Below, one piece after another: positions 17,501 to 25,379 of a DNA stretch of 64,000 bases (its first letter is position 1; every line of letters starts with the position of its first letter). Source of the DNA: CAZIJH01 sp964539655. Its GTDB lineage: Archaea; Aenigmatarchaeota; Aenigmatarchaeia; CG10238-14; SCSR01. The position numbers were made by a program, and so were the translations under genes. The notes below the pieces were generated by a model. That model made no database searches and had not been told where the DNA came from. It saw only the letters and a list, made by a program, of their open reading frames with translations. The stretch spans positions 1-64,000 of the forward strand of contig CAZIJH010000005.1 of NCBI GenBank assembly GCA_964539655.1. Direction: 5' to 3'.

Positions 17501-18258
17501 AAATAAATCCGGATTCGACAGCCGTGTACAGTATCTACGACAATTTTGTCGGAACAACTCTTGACGCAAGCAAGTGGGTTCAGAACGCCGTGAATTCGAT
17601 AACGCACACTATGAACAATTATTTCAGGTTCGAGGATGCGTCGAAATCTAGCAACAATTATTGGATTTACGACGGTACGGACAAGGGAAGCCAGCACCAG
17701 TCAAAGATGGTTCTTACGAACGACTTTTCGATCAGCTGGCAGAACACGGTGAGCGACACGGTCGCAAGCCAGGTCGGGCAGGGTGGCATCGCCTTGATAG
17801 CTCCGGATGACACGGTTGTGGTTTTTGTTGGTCACGGTGACTGGAGCAGCTCGTCGCTTTCGCCGCGTGCCGAAATGGTTGCCGAAGGTTCGTGGAGCAG
17901 TATCGCGAGCGGTTGGACATCGAGCGGCAATGTTGTTTACAAAAATGTTTTGAACGGCGATATGAGAAAGTTCAGCGTGGTGAAAGTTGGAAATTCTGTT
18001 GAGGTGTATGATGACGGAGTGAAAATTGCGAAAACTTCGATAACGTCGGCCGTGTCGAAAATCGCTCTCGTCGCAGGAACAGTCGCACCGTACAGTTATC
18101 TGGATTACGTGCAGGTTAGTTCTCTCAGCAAGGATTCGGGAAGCATATTTGAAGTGCAATCTCTTGACGGATATTTCAGAACCAAATTCAAATGCAACGT
18201 GCCTTCGGAGTTGGGATTCGGCATGCACACGGTTTCGGCAACTCCCACAATAAAGTGA
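14509..18258 (+). CDS. Large multidomain secreted surface protein (Ig-like repeats, ConA-like domain)
   Basis: 1249 residues. A signal peptide ends near NVAFAG (about residue 28). Several Ig-like modules follow, introduced by phrases such as DTTSPITSISPNG, DKIAPTSSILGP and DLVPPTGTVKMSP, then two related Ser/Thr-rich domains near 445-545 and 685-800 (APTSGSVAAGQ-like and ANPSSLSFEIPSNPS). CINRNGKCEAGETQLTCPTDC near 920 is a small Cys module, and a concanavalin/LamG-like domain (YDNFVGTTLDASKW onward) covers about 1005-1210. Cysteines suggest many disulfides. Probably an adhesin or cell-wall component. Only four bases separate it from the next surface protein, with the stop inside the downstream ribosome-binding site. 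Confidence 0.85.
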   Translation: MRAFHAVSITLVSVVLFSVFLLSNVAFAGDNDKWVECVSNGQTASVNNQNYICCSGIWNTGSICDTTSPITSISPNGKLWTNTNVIASLSCSDSESGCKETRYATITSATCPSDISTLTQTGTLTTVGCPDNQVCKRYVCFGSENNAGLKEAVKTSSEYQIDKIAPTSSILGPATPSWQSSNTIIDVSDSDSDSKLSTCFYDVDDAGKITTRTTRTCDNDFAILDKCATNGAKCSISIYAKDFAGNEGNKVTRTYDIDLVPPTGTVKMSPTSPSGSIDITYSATGSDYLSGLKQIEIFLDGVRARNPCTSSTCNYIEKTCATSPPDKLHSYYAKFTDNAGNVYQTPANEFKCNSPSITLTLQEPKDGKIDITQTQSIMAQTSDARSGVIYFTATSGKIPTTCDTNTIGNCVVTFTPTEVGKIDVKATKTGYNDGSVQVEVFDFAILPSPTSGSVAAGQSAATKVEAKLISGPSRTVKDFSCSGLPAGSQCVFGQASCSPTCTSDLTIKTSSSTPKGTYPITIAANGGGLARTGTYSLSVTSCSLNSVKISPQCAGGSSGDCEAGEKIKIDASYSGSTCPSTSYIQVDAKSADGQCWIKDQGRTNCPTDANYMTGISTTCTSGTCTGYWTIPTISSGCTGQLVDAVASTIRDNYPCAGGAEFGSVTPTGSFKFYGTDTDNGGSGGDTPPFTISANPSSLSFEIPSNPSTQQTSTISVKSSGSFSSAVGLSGSWIGSTPTGVTYSFNPLSVTPPAGGTATSSLQITVTSTAVAGTYTFRITGTGGSTTQSTDLSVSVNEPSSVCTRRIPSLMITPDSQSGAPSARLTYQVSVTNNDESVCDQSPFSLSFAMTGQTSGWVGSFSPSFLSLSPGETQDVNLYVTSPNTALDNTYIFYAAATNDWYPDYSGRHYANYVVDSKLLSCINRNGKCEAGETQLTCPTDCYTTVSMSPSQVSSGQEVNLTIAYNDSRHIRGYGASFGLAIDGSKWDSTNGCGLAGSKINPDSTAVYSIYDNFVGTTLDASKWVQNAVNSITHTMNNYFRFEDASKSSNNYWIYDGTDKGSQHQSKMVLTNDFSISWQNTVSDTVASQVGQGGIALIAPDDTVVVFVGHGDWSSSSLSPRAEMVAEGSWSSIASGWTSSGNVVYKNVLNGDMRKFSVVKVGNSVEVYDDGVKIAKTSITSAVSKIALVAGTVAPYSYLDYVQVSSLSKDSGSIFEVQSLDGYFRTKFKCNVPSELGFGMHTVSATPTIK

Positions 18259-18260
18259 TC
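18254..18260 (+). promoter_or_regulatory. Shine-Dalgarno overlapping a stop codon
   Basis: AGTGATC includes the TGA stop of the 1249-residue protein and ends two bases before ATG 18263, coupling translation of the two surface proteins. Confidence 0.6.
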
Positions 18261-18262
18261 GT

Positions 18263-21079
18263 ATGAAAAAAATTCTTTTGATAATTTTCCTCGCGTCGTT
18301 CGTGATGGTCTCTTCGATCGCTTCCGCGCAGACATGGTGGGATTCTGCCTGGAAATACAGGACTCCGATAAATGTAATGGAAAATTCGGGAAGCAATTTG
18401 CAAGATTATCCTGTGGAATTTGTTTTGGACCTCTCCGATCAGATTTCGCAGAAAAAAATCAGCCCTACGTTGAAAGACCTGAGGTTCAGCTATTACAATT
18501 CTGAAACAAATAGAGAAATAGAAATTCCGTATTGGATAGAAAATCCTGAAAAATATGTGGCCGCTTCGGGATTCGCGGGGTGGCAATCGCAGACAAATTC
18601 CTATTTCGAATATTACAATCCGTCCAACGGGTATTCGTATGGAATCGGCAGTTCCTTTTCAGTAACTAATTATGGAGGCTCCGTAACAATAAGCAGCACC
18701 ACAATTGGTGAAGACTGGAGTGCCTTTTTTGCACCGGGAGCGTATGGAAGAATCTATTCCGACGTGTCTTCGTATGGAAACCTCATCATCTTTGATGTGA
18801 GAGCGGGCTCGTATCCCAGCTGTACGAGCAATACCTGGGAAGCGAAAATTTTGATCGGAGGCCAGCCTCTTTGGAAGGAAGACTTATGCAAATTGCTGAG
18901 CACCACGCATGTGGAAATTGTTAACAGCCAGTACACTTCGACTTCGATGGAATTCAAGCTTGAACCGACCAAATTAGGAAGCGGGCAATCTGTCAGCGTT
19001 TCGTGGAGTGGCTTCGGTATTTTCAAATCCGATCCAAACGCTTTCAAGGATCTCAGAGTTTGGACCAAAATTCCTTACATGAAAGCTTCCGCTGTCACGC
19101 CAGTTAACATGTACTACGGAAATCCGTCTCAAACAATTTCTGGTAAAAGCAGCGTCTCCTCTGTGTTTCCGTTGAAGGTGTACGACTCCATGAATTTCTA
19201 CGGTGCAGGATCGGTCATGGACATGGCGACCGACGCAAACGGTTATGTGATAAGCGCGAATATCGGAAGCGATCTCAGCATTCATAAAATTCGGCTCATG
19301 CCCGGAACATATGCGTCAACTCTGTTGTGGACAAAGTCTTACAGTTTGACAGGAGGGACGCCCAAAGTCGCGACGGACTCCCAGAATAACATACTGTTCA
19401 CATACGGAGCTGACTTGACAAAGCTCGATGCAAGTGGCAATTTGGTTTGGAAAAAAACTTCTGACGCGAACAACGGCGTGGCGGTAGATTCCCAGAACAA
19501 TGTGCTGACCGTCACAGGCACGAAAAAAATAATCAAGTACGCAAGCGACGGGTCCAAGACTTGGGAAAAAGTTATACCATTCGCAGCATCCACGGTAAGG
19601 ACGGATTCGTTAAATAATATTGTTGTTGCGGCGGGACAGACCATAAGCAAATATGACGACAAAGGAAAATTGATTTGGAGCAAGACTCTGAATTCTAGCA
19701 TACAGGGCGACATCGCTGTAGATTCAAAAAATAACATAATCACGGCAGCCTATCCTTATCTGATAAAATTGGATTCTACCGGAAAAGAAGCGTGGAGCTC
19801 AAAGCCGGGCTGGTCTTATTATTCTGAAGGTTACAACTATCGAAATTATTTTGCCGATCTCACCGTCGACCAGGTCGACCACGTAACGCTGGCTGGATAC
19901 TATGTATACAGCGCTGTGTACGGTACTCGCTACGCATGGTTTGCGAACAAATACACGTCAAATGGAAAAACAGTATGGGGAGGATCTTTCGGCACCGGAT
20001 ATTCCCCGAACTGGGGACTTTACATAGAGCCGAGCGGAAATGCGGTGGCCGCAACGACAGGGTCATCCGCAGTGGGTGGCAATCTAAATAATCAGGCCAA
20101 AGTCTGGGGGGCGATGGTCGTCACCGACAACATAGCAAGACCGAGAATCGTAGAATTTTATGACGTGCATCATGTGAAACAGCCTCCGACATACGAAATT
20201 GTTAATGTTGGTGGTTCAACTTCCAGTGAAGAAACAATGTCGATCACGCTTACGCCGGGCCAAACTGAATTCGAAATTTCCTCGATGAAATTAAATCTTA
20301 TAGAAGGCGAAGCATTGAATCTCACTGTTGGAATGGATTACACGACGGTCGCATGGGATGTATGGTACCCGACTGACATTGGTGTGAAATGCTATCTCAA
20401 TTGCAAAAATCCCGGCACAAACATTGATGTGAACTGCGCGAGTTCGAAGAGCTGCAGCTACGAGGGAGACGTAGGAAGGAGGTCGTGCACGATCAACGGT
20501 CCGATTTATTCCGTGCCGCCGTCCAACAACATGACGTGCAAGTTCTACGATCTTGCGAAGCCTCAGCTCTCTTACATGCCTTACCCGAACAGGACTTTCA
20601 ATTTCATTTTCTTCAGGCCCGAGATTGCAGGAGGCACCGCCACGATCGGAAATGAATTCATACTTCCTGTCAGAATTTTGGATCTCGGATTGTATCCGGA
20701 CAGCTACAAAGTTAAGACGACTGCGACAACCAACCCCGAATACGTGATCGTCAACATGCCCGAGATAAATTCGGAAATCACAAATTACAAGGAGACCGCA
20801 ATTATAAACGACAAGTTGAGATTTATCTACGCGGGAAACATGAAGCTGGAAATTCTCACAAGATCGAACACTATGCCCACAGTCAATTATCCGAGCTCGT
20901 GCAGCGGAGACTCGCAGTGCGAATATCTCGGGGCCGGATCCAAATGCATTTCGAATCTTTGCTGGGCGAGGACGGAAGTCGACATCGCTTCGAAGTACGC
21001 GAGCCTTCCGGAATACGGGCTGTTTGGCCTGATAATAATCTTGATTTCGTCCGTGGCGATCGCATTTAGGAAATTCTGA
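18263..21079 (+). CDS. Surface protein: split DUF2341, beta-propeller repeats, C-terminal sorting-type anchor
   Basis: 938 residues. Signal peptide 1-22. WWDSAWKYRTPINV to IPYWIEN (25-94) is the first half of a DUF2341 domain, and VWTKIPYMKASAVTPVNMYYGNPS (266-289) the second half; about 170 residues (95-262) are inserted between them. Residues about 315-640 hold propeller-type repeats with the phrase DSxNNI and K-DxxGK-xW. A Cys-containing domain follows, with CTSNLC-like pairs near the end. The C-terminus, LPEYGLFGLIIILISSVAIAFRKF (residues 915-938), has a PE(Y/F) motif, one membrane helix and a basic end, like PEF-type archaeosortase signals. Likely cell-surface anchored; carbohydrate-related role is a guess. 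Confidence 0.85.
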   Translation: MKKILLIIFLASFVMVSSIASAQTWWDSAWKYRTPINVMENSGSNLQDYPVEFVLDLSDQISQKKISPTLKDLRFSYYNSETNREIEIPYWIENPEKYVAASGFAGWQSQTNSYFEYYNPSNGYSYGIGSSFSVTNYGGSVTISSTTIGEDWSAFFAPGAYGRIYSDVSSYGNLIIFDVRAGSYPSCTSNTWEAKILIGGQPLWKEDLCKLLSTTHVEIVNSQYTSTSMEFKLEPTKLGSGQSVSVSWSGFGIFKSDPNAFKDLRVWTKIPYMKASAVTPVNMYYGNPSQTISGKSSVSSVFPLKVYDSMNFYGAGSVMDMATDANGYVISANIGSDLSIHKIRLMPGTYASTLLWTKSYSLTGGTPKVATDSQNNILFTYGADLTKLDASGNLVWKKTSDANNGVAVDSQNNVLTVTGTKKIIKYASDGSKTWEKVIPFAASTVRTDSLNNIVVAAGQTISKYDDKGKLIWSKTLNSSIQGDIAVDSKNNIITAAYPYLIKLDSTGKEAWSSKPGWSYYSEGYNYRNYFADLTVDQVDHVTLAGYYVYSAVYGTRYAWFANKYTSNGKTVWGGSFGTGYSPNWGLYIEPSGNAVAATTGSSAVGGNLNNQAKVWGAMVVTDNIARPRIVEFYDVHHVKQPPTYEIVNVGGSTSSEETMSITLTPGQTEFEISSMKLNLIEGEALNLTVGMDYTTVAWDVWYPTDIGVKCYLNCKNPGTNIDVNCASSKSCSYEGDVGRRSCTINGPIYSVPPSNNMTCKFYDLAKPQLSYMPYPNRTFNFIFFRPEIAGGTATIGNEFILPVRILDLGLYPDSYKVKTTATTNPEYVIVNMPEINSEITNYKETAIINDKLRFIYAGNMKLEILTRSNTMPTVNYPSSCSGDSQCEYLGAGSKCISNLCWARTEVDIASKYASLPEYGLFGLIIILISSVAIAFRKF

Positions 21080-21115
21080 AAACTTTTTATCCCCTACTTT
21101 CGATAAACTAATCAC

Positions 21116-21186
21116 GGGTCCATAGTCTATCGGTAGGACGTCACCCTTACAAGGTGAAGAGAGGAGTTCAACTCTCCTTGGACCCA
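21116..21186 (+). tRNA. tRNA-Val (UAC)
   Basis: Acceptor GGGTCCA pairs with TGGACCC, the anticodon stem is TCACC/GGTGA, and the loop CTTACAA gives anticodon TAC at 21148-21150. T-arm AGGAG-TTCAACT-CTCCT. Discriminator A, no encoded CCA, no intron. A TATA-like CTTTTTATCC lies about 30 bases upstream. The GrpB-family gene starts four bases downstream, so it may share the transcript. Confidence 0.95.
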
Positions 21187-21190
21187 CTAA

Positions 21191-21682
21191 ATGAAAGTGA
21201 AAATATTTCCCTATTCTCCAAAGTTTGCCAGCAAATTTTTGAAAATGAAAGAAAAAATTTCTCGAATACAAAACATTCAAATTCATCATATCGGAAGCAC
21301 GTCAGTGCCGGGATTGGCAGGGAAAGGAATCATCGATATTCTTGTCGGTGCAAAAAATTGGAAGGACGCAAATGAAGTTACCAGATTGCTAAAGAAATCG
21401 GGGTTTTCTCATATTCATCCTCGACAAAACGGTAGAATTTTCGTAAGCAAGCAAAAACTGACCAAACGCGGAGATATTCATTTTCACATTGTGAAGACAG
21501 GCGCAAAACAGTACAGAGATTTTCTGGATTTCAGGGATTATTTGAGAGGTAACAAAAAAGCGCGTGACGAATATGTTGAAATTAAAAATCAGATTTTGAA
21601 GAAAATCAGGGGAAATCGCAAAAAATATTTTCAATTGAAAAGCAAGTATGTGAAAACTGTTCTTAAAAAAATTAGAAAATAA
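21191..21682 (+). CDS. GrpB family (UPF0157) nucleotidyltransferase-like protein
   Basis: 163 residues. IHHIGSTSVPGLAGKGIIDIL (about 35-55) is the signature of GrpB/UPF0157 proteins, which share a nucleotidyltransferase fold with an HxGSTSVPG active-site loop; DIHFHIVKTG and FRDYL follow as expected. Their substrates are poorly defined. It begins four bases after tRNA-Val and ends just before the convergent initiator tRNA. Basic C-terminal tail. Composition is ordinary to slightly AT-rich. Confidence 0.85.
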   Translation: MKVKIFPYSPKFASKFLKMKEKISRIQNIQIHHIGSTSVPGLAGKGIIDILVGAKNWKDANEVTRLLKKSGFSHIHPRQNGRIFVSKQKLTKRGDIHFHIVKTGAKQYRDFLDFRDYLRGNKKARDEYVEIKNQILKKIRGNRKKYFQLKSKYVKTVLKKIRK

Positions 21683-21685
21683 ATG

Positions 21686-21760
21686 TAGCGGGGAGTGGAT
21701 TTGAACCACTGGCCTCCGGGTTATGAGCCCGACGAGCACTCCAGGCTGCTCTACCCCGCT
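21686..21760 (-). tRNA. Initiator tRNA-Met (CAU)
   Basis: Read on the minus strand the acceptor is AGCGGGG/CCCCGCT, with an A1-U72 type first pair, and the anticodon stem has three consecutive G-C pairs (CGGG/CCCG) around loop CTCATAA. Both are initiator hallmarks. Anticodon CAT at 21723-21725, T-arm AGTGG-TTCAAAT-CCACT, discriminator A. No intron and no encoded CCA. Confidence 0.93.
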
Positions 21761-21808
21761 GTATGACCTTAATACATCACTTATCCTTTAAAAACATTAT
21801 TAATTACC

Positions 21809-22243
21809 ATGCGTGTCCGCAAGGAAGTTCAGGCCGTGATTTGGGACAGGGTCAACGGCAAGCTGAAATTTCTTCTCGTGAAAAAAATCGACAGGAAATT
21901 TTTCAATTACAAATGGAGGCTGCTCAAGGGAGGCGTGGAAGACAAGGAGACCGACAAGATGGCGATGCTCCGCGAGATATACGAGGAGGTCGGCTTGAAG
22001 AATGTTGTTTTCGGCGAAAAGATACACAGCTACGATTTTGTTTTCGAGGACACCGTGCATTCAGTTGCAGCCTATCTCGTGAAGGCCGATTCGAAAGAGA
22101 ACATCCACGTCGATACTCGCGAGAATGCTAATGCGGAATGGATGGACGGGGAGCAGGTTATGAAAGCCATCTTCTGGGAGCATGAAAAAAATTCTCTGGA
22201 GAAATCTTTCAAAATTCTGGATGCCACACAACCACTCCGCTGA
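21809..22243 (+). CDS. Nudix hydrolase
   Basis: 144 residues. The Nudix box GGVEDKETDKMAMLREIYEEVGL fits GX5EX7REUXEEXGU (about 48-70) and binds the metal that hydrolyses X-linked nucleoside diphosphates. The N-terminal KEVQAVIWDRVNGKLKFLLV and the overall size resemble diadenosine-tetraphosphate hydrolase-like Nudix proteins, but substrate cannot be fixed. A CCTTTAAAAAC element about 20-25 bases upstream is a plausible TATA box. Stands alone between the initiator tRNA and two small membrane protein genes. Confidence 0.88.
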   Translation: MRVRKEVQAVIWDRVNGKLKFLLVKKIDRKFFNYKWRLLKGGVEDKETDKMAMLREIYEEVGLKNVVFGEKIHSYDFVFEDTVHSVAAYLVKADSKENIHVDTRENANAEWMDGEQVMKAIFWEHEKNSLEKSFKILDATQPLR

Positions 22244-22250
22244 GTTCTAA

Positions 22251-22260
22251 TTTTATACAT
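22251..22260 (+). promoter_or_regulatory. TATA-like box deciding the start of the 22286 gene
   Basis: TTTTATACAT is centred about 30 bases before ATG 22286 but only about 10 before the first possible ATG at 22265. The later ATG therefore fits leaderless initiation. Confidence 0.45.
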
Positions 22261-22285
22261 ACGGATGCTCCCCATCAGATTTTGC

Positions 22286-22627
22286 ATGGGAGATTATTTG
22301 GAAAAGTACGGGCTTAAAAAGCAGAGCGCAAAAAAAGAGATGTTGAAAAAATGCTACTGCTTTTTCAAAAATTATTTTGGATTGCTCCCGGTTTCAGGGG
22401 GAATGATTTTTACCGGTGGCATCTATTCGATTTTGTACACGTTCGGAACGGCTAATCATTTAGCGAGCGATCCTATGGATTTTTTGAACGCGTCCGGCTA
22501 CGGGGAAAGGCTCGCTTCTGAATGGTCGAAGGTCGGACTTCCAGTCGGTCAGTTCCTGACTTACACTGCGATAAACCGCTTCAAAAATTTTTTCGGCGGC
22601 GTTGTAGGGGGCAAAAAAGATGGTTGA
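22286..22627 (+). CDS. Unknown small protein with hydrophobic segment
   Basis: 113 residues starting MGDYLEKYGLKKQ. Basic N-terminus, a hydrophobic stretch GLLPVSGGMIFTGGIYSILYTFG that may be one membrane segment, and a glycine/lysine-rich tail (GGVVGGKKDG). No recognised family. It overlaps the start of the next small gene by eight bases, so both are likely co-translated. An upstream ATG at 22265 is possible but less consistent with the promoter. Confidence 0.55.
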   Translation: MGDYLEKYGLKKQSAKKEMLKKCYCFFKNYFGLLPVSGGMIFTGGIYSILYTFGTANHLASDPMDFLNASGYGERLASEWSKVGLPVGQFLTYTAINRFKNFFGGVVGGKKDG

Positions 22628-22880
22628 AGAAAATGGGACTCCGCTGTGGAAAATAATTTTAGTGTCTGCTGCTACAGCTGCGATATCGACGATTGGTCTC
22701 TATTATGCAGAGCATCCCGAGAAGCTCACCGGGTTGAAGAAATATTTGCTCGGAAAGGTCGGCTATGGCGCCGACAGCATCGAGAAGGTGCGTTCCGGAA
22801 ATTTTTCCGAGGAGCAGCTGAACAATATTGTCGAGCAGAAGGTTAATAGCGCGCTGAAAAAATATTTTCCGAACGCTTAA
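22620..22880 (+). CDS. Unknown small membrane protein
   Basis: 86 residues. One predicted transmembrane helix near 10-28 (IILVSAATAAISTIGLYY), followed by a soluble, charged helical part ending KKYFPNA. Overlaps the preceding gene by eight bases in another frame. Partner of the upstream small protein; function unknown. It lies just upstream of the aEF1A promoter. Confidence 0.6.
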   Translation: MVEENGTPLWKIILVSAATAAISTIGLYYAEHPEKLTGLKKYLLGKVGYGADSIEKVRSGNFSEEQLNNIVEQKVNSALKKYFPNA

Positions 22881-22899
22881 GAGAGCGGAAAGCAAAACC

Positions 22900-22907
22900 T
22901 ATTTAAA
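22900..22907 (+). promoter_or_regulatory. TATA box of aEF1A
   Basis: TATTTAAA is centred 44 bases before the aEF1A start, giving a leader of roughly 18 bases that contains a GGTG ribosome-binding element. Confidence 0.5.
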
Positions 22908-22947
22908 CATTCTTTCCATATTAAATTAGTAATTTGGTGTTACTCAA

Positions 22948-24225
22948 ATGGCAAACAAACCTCACATCAACATAATGACCGCCGGTCACGTTGACGCTGG
23001 AAAGTCGACGCTCATAGGCAGGCTTCTCTTCGACACTGGAGCGATCCGTGAAGAGGAAATGAGGAAGCTGAAAGATCTTGCGACAGAATTGAAGAAGGAG
23101 ACTTTCGAATTCGCGTTCGTCATGGACACGGTAAAGGAGGAAAGGGAGAGAGGAGTAACAATCGACCTTATGCATCGTCCTTTTGAGACTCAGAAATGGC
23201 ACTTCACGATTATCGACGCGCCGGGACACAGGGATTTTGTAAAGAACATGATCACAGGTGCCAGCCAGGCCGACGTCGCGATGCTTGTCATCTCCGCGAA
23301 GCAGGGTGAAGGCGTTCAGGAGCAGACAAAGGAGCACGCGTGGCTTCTGAAGGTTTTGGGAATCGGACAAATCATGGTTGTTTTGAACAAGATGGATGCC
23401 GCGAACTACGACGAGAAAAGGTACAACGAGATTAAGACGGAAGTTGTCAATTTCTTGAAGCCGATCGGATACAAGGTCGACGAGATTCCGTTCATTCCGG
23501 TTTCTGCTTATGTCGGAGACAACGTGGCGAAGAGATCGGACAAGATGGCTTGGTACAAGGGACAGACGCTGATAGAAATTTTCGATTCTTATATCAAGGA
23601 GCCTGAAAAGCCAACTCAGAAGCCTCTTAGACTTCCGATACAGGATGTCTACTCCATCACTGGAGTGGGAACTGTGCCAGTCGGAAGAGTCGAGACAGGC
23701 GTTCTTAAGATAAACGACAAGATTATTTTCGAGCCAGCGGGAGTCGTTGGCGAAGTGAAGTCGGTCGAGGTTCATCACCAGCAGATCCAGCAGGCGATTC
23801 CTGGAGACAACGTGGGATTCAACGTGCGCGGCGTCGACAAGAAGGAAATCGGAAGAGGTACTGTTGCAGGACATCCTGACAATCCTCCGACAGTCGCGAA
23901 GGAATTCACAGCGCAGATAGTTGTTTTGAATCACCCTACTGTTTTAACAAAGGGTTACACTCCTGTGTTCCACACGCACACCGCGTCGGTCGCATGCACT
24001 ATCGAGGAGATAATCGCGAAGATTGATCCGAAGACTGGCGCTGTAGTCCAGGAGAAGCCTGACTTCATCAAGACCGGAGAGGTCGCGAGGGTCAAGGTCA
24101 GGCCTCTGAAGCCGATGGTAATCGAGCAGCAGTCCGAATTTCCGGAGCTCGCGAGATTCGCAATACGTGACATGGGAATGACAGTCGCGGCCGGAATAGT
24201 CCTAGAAGTCGTCAAGGCGAAATAA
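22948..24225 (+). CDS. tuf: Translation elongation factor 1-alpha (aEF1A/EF-Tu)
   Basis: Delivers aminoacyl-tRNA to the ribosome. 425 residues. The GTPase motifs are complete: GHVDAGKST (13-21), DAPGHRDF (about 90-97) and NKMD. The switch region KEERERGVTIDL and the later beta-barrel domains II and III follow archaeal EF1A. In archaea S10 usually follows directly; here a radical SAM gene separates them. High-GC codons typical of a highly expressed gene. Confidence 0.97.
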   Translation: MANKPHINIMTAGHVDAGKSTLIGRLLFDTGAIREEEMRKLKDLATELKKETFEFAFVMDTVKEERERGVTIDLMHRPFETQKWHFTIIDAPGHRDFVKNMITGASQADVAMLVISAKQGEGVQEQTKEHAWLLKVLGIGQIMVVLNKMDAANYDEKRYNEIKTEVVNFLKPIGYKVDEIPFIPVSAYVGDNVAKRSDKMAWYKGQTLIEIFDSYIKEPEKPTQKPLRLPIQDVYSITGVGTVPVGRVETGVLKINDKIIFEPAGVVGEVKSVEVHHQQIQQAIPGDNVGFNVRGVDKKEIGRGTVAGHPDNPPTVAKEFTAQIVVLNHPTVLTKGYTPVFHTHTASVACTIEEIIAKIDPKTGAVVQEKPDFIKTGEVARVKVRPLKPMVIEQQSEFPELARFAIRDMGMTVAAGIVLEVVKAK

Positions 24226-24270
24226 TATTCTTTTAAATTTCTAAACTAAAAATAATTTATATTAATTGAT

Positions 24271-25275
24271 ATGAATTTAATAAAATATTCATTGAAAATG
24301 TCATTCCCTCTCTCAAGTTATTTTAATTTCATATCGAAATTTTTTAAGGCGTATGCCGGAATTAAAAGTCCTCTTTATGGGTCAGCGGATATAACCAACA
24401 TCTGTAATCTAAAATGCCAACATTGTTATTGGTGGAAAACCCGGGAAGTCAACAGCGAACTTTCTCCTGAAGAGTGGAAAAAGATCATAGTGACCACTTT
24501 TAAAAAGCACAATGTTTTTGCTGTAATGCTTACTGGAGGAGAACCATTACTTAGAAAAGACGTGATTAAAGCGTTTATCGAGGAATTGCCGAACAGGGTT
24601 ACTGTTGTTACCAATGGGATAGCAAAATTGGAAAATTTCCGAAATTTTCTTGGCTATTACATATCTATTGACGGTGACGAAGAGACGCACAATAAAATAA
24701 GAAATGTTTTTTCATTGTCCAAAAATCCTGCTGGGAACAAAATAAACGTCTATAGTCATGTGAGGAAAAATATAGAAAATTTTGTCAAAGAAAATGGAAA
24801 CGGAAAAATTACAATTAACATGACTGTGAATTCGTTGAACTTTAGAGACGTGGAAAAAGTTGTTAGACAATGGTACGGTTTAGCGGGATTCGTCAACTTT
24901 CAATTTTATACGCCATTTAACTTGGAAGATCCACTTTGGCTGCCTTTCGGGACTGCTAGGAATGATTTAATCGAAACTATCAAAAATTTGAAAAAAGAGT
25001 TCCCCAATTTTATTATAAACACCAACAAGCAACTTGATATGTTTAAGTCCGATTGGAGCAAAAAATGTCCTGACTGGTCGGTATTATCTCTAGATTCCAG
25101 GGGAAGAATGAAGAAACCATGTTGTATCGGTAGTTACAGCGGTAAAGAAAAACCAATCTGTGAACGTTGTGGATTAGCGCCTTATTCCGGCATATATTCT
25201 GGCGTGTTTGGAAATGATTCCGAATGGATGAGTGTAATAGCCAACATTAACAGGAAATGGTTAGCCTCAAAATGA
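24271..25275 (+). CDS. Radical SAM protein inserted between tuf and rpsJ
   Basis: 334 residues. CNLKCQHC (CxxxCxxC, about 48-55) binds the 4Fe-4S cluster, LTGGEPLLRKD is the GGE motif, and VVTNG and YYISIDG are standard core strands. The C-terminus carries CPD, PCCIGSYSG and CERCG cysteines, which may hold an auxiliary cluster. It resembles HpnH/MoaA-like radical SAM proteins in general layout; substrate unknown. Markedly AT-rich compared with aEF1A and S10, which normally adjoin each other, so it was probably acquired. S10 keeps its own promoter. Confidence 0.87.
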   Translation: MNLIKYSLKMSFPLSSYFNFISKFFKAYAGIKSPLYGSADITNICNLKCQHCYWWKTREVNSELSPEEWKKIIVTTFKKHNVFAVMLTGGEPLLRKDVIKAFIEELPNRVTVVTNGIAKLENFRNFLGYYISIDGDEETHNKIRNVFSLSKNPAGNKINVYSHVRKNIENFVKENGNGKITINMTVNSLNFRDVEKVVRQWYGLAGFVNFQFYTPFNLEDPLWLPFGTARNDLIETIKNLKKEFPNFIINTNKQLDMFKSDWSKKCPDWSVLSLDSRGRMKKPCCIGSYSGKEKPICERCGLAPYSGIYSGVFGNDSEWMSVIANINRKWLASK

Positions 25276-25349
25276 GGACTTTCACGTATGTAAAAAATTA
25301 TTTTACGTTTTGATCAAAAAATAATTTCGAAAATTCTCTTACAAAAGCA

Positions 25350-25359
25350 TTTAAATATA
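25350..25359 (+). promoter_or_regulatory. TATA box of rpsJ
   Basis: TTTAAATATA is centred about 26 bases before the S10 start codon, indicating a leaderless transcript independent of aEF1A. Confidence 0.6.
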
Positions 25360-25379
25360 ACCAGTTCAATAATTCTGAT

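Noticed and set aside
22921..23934. 337-codon open frame antisense to aEF1A
   Set aside because: Antisense to a highly biased gene; the translation has no domain and no promoter or ribosome-binding site.
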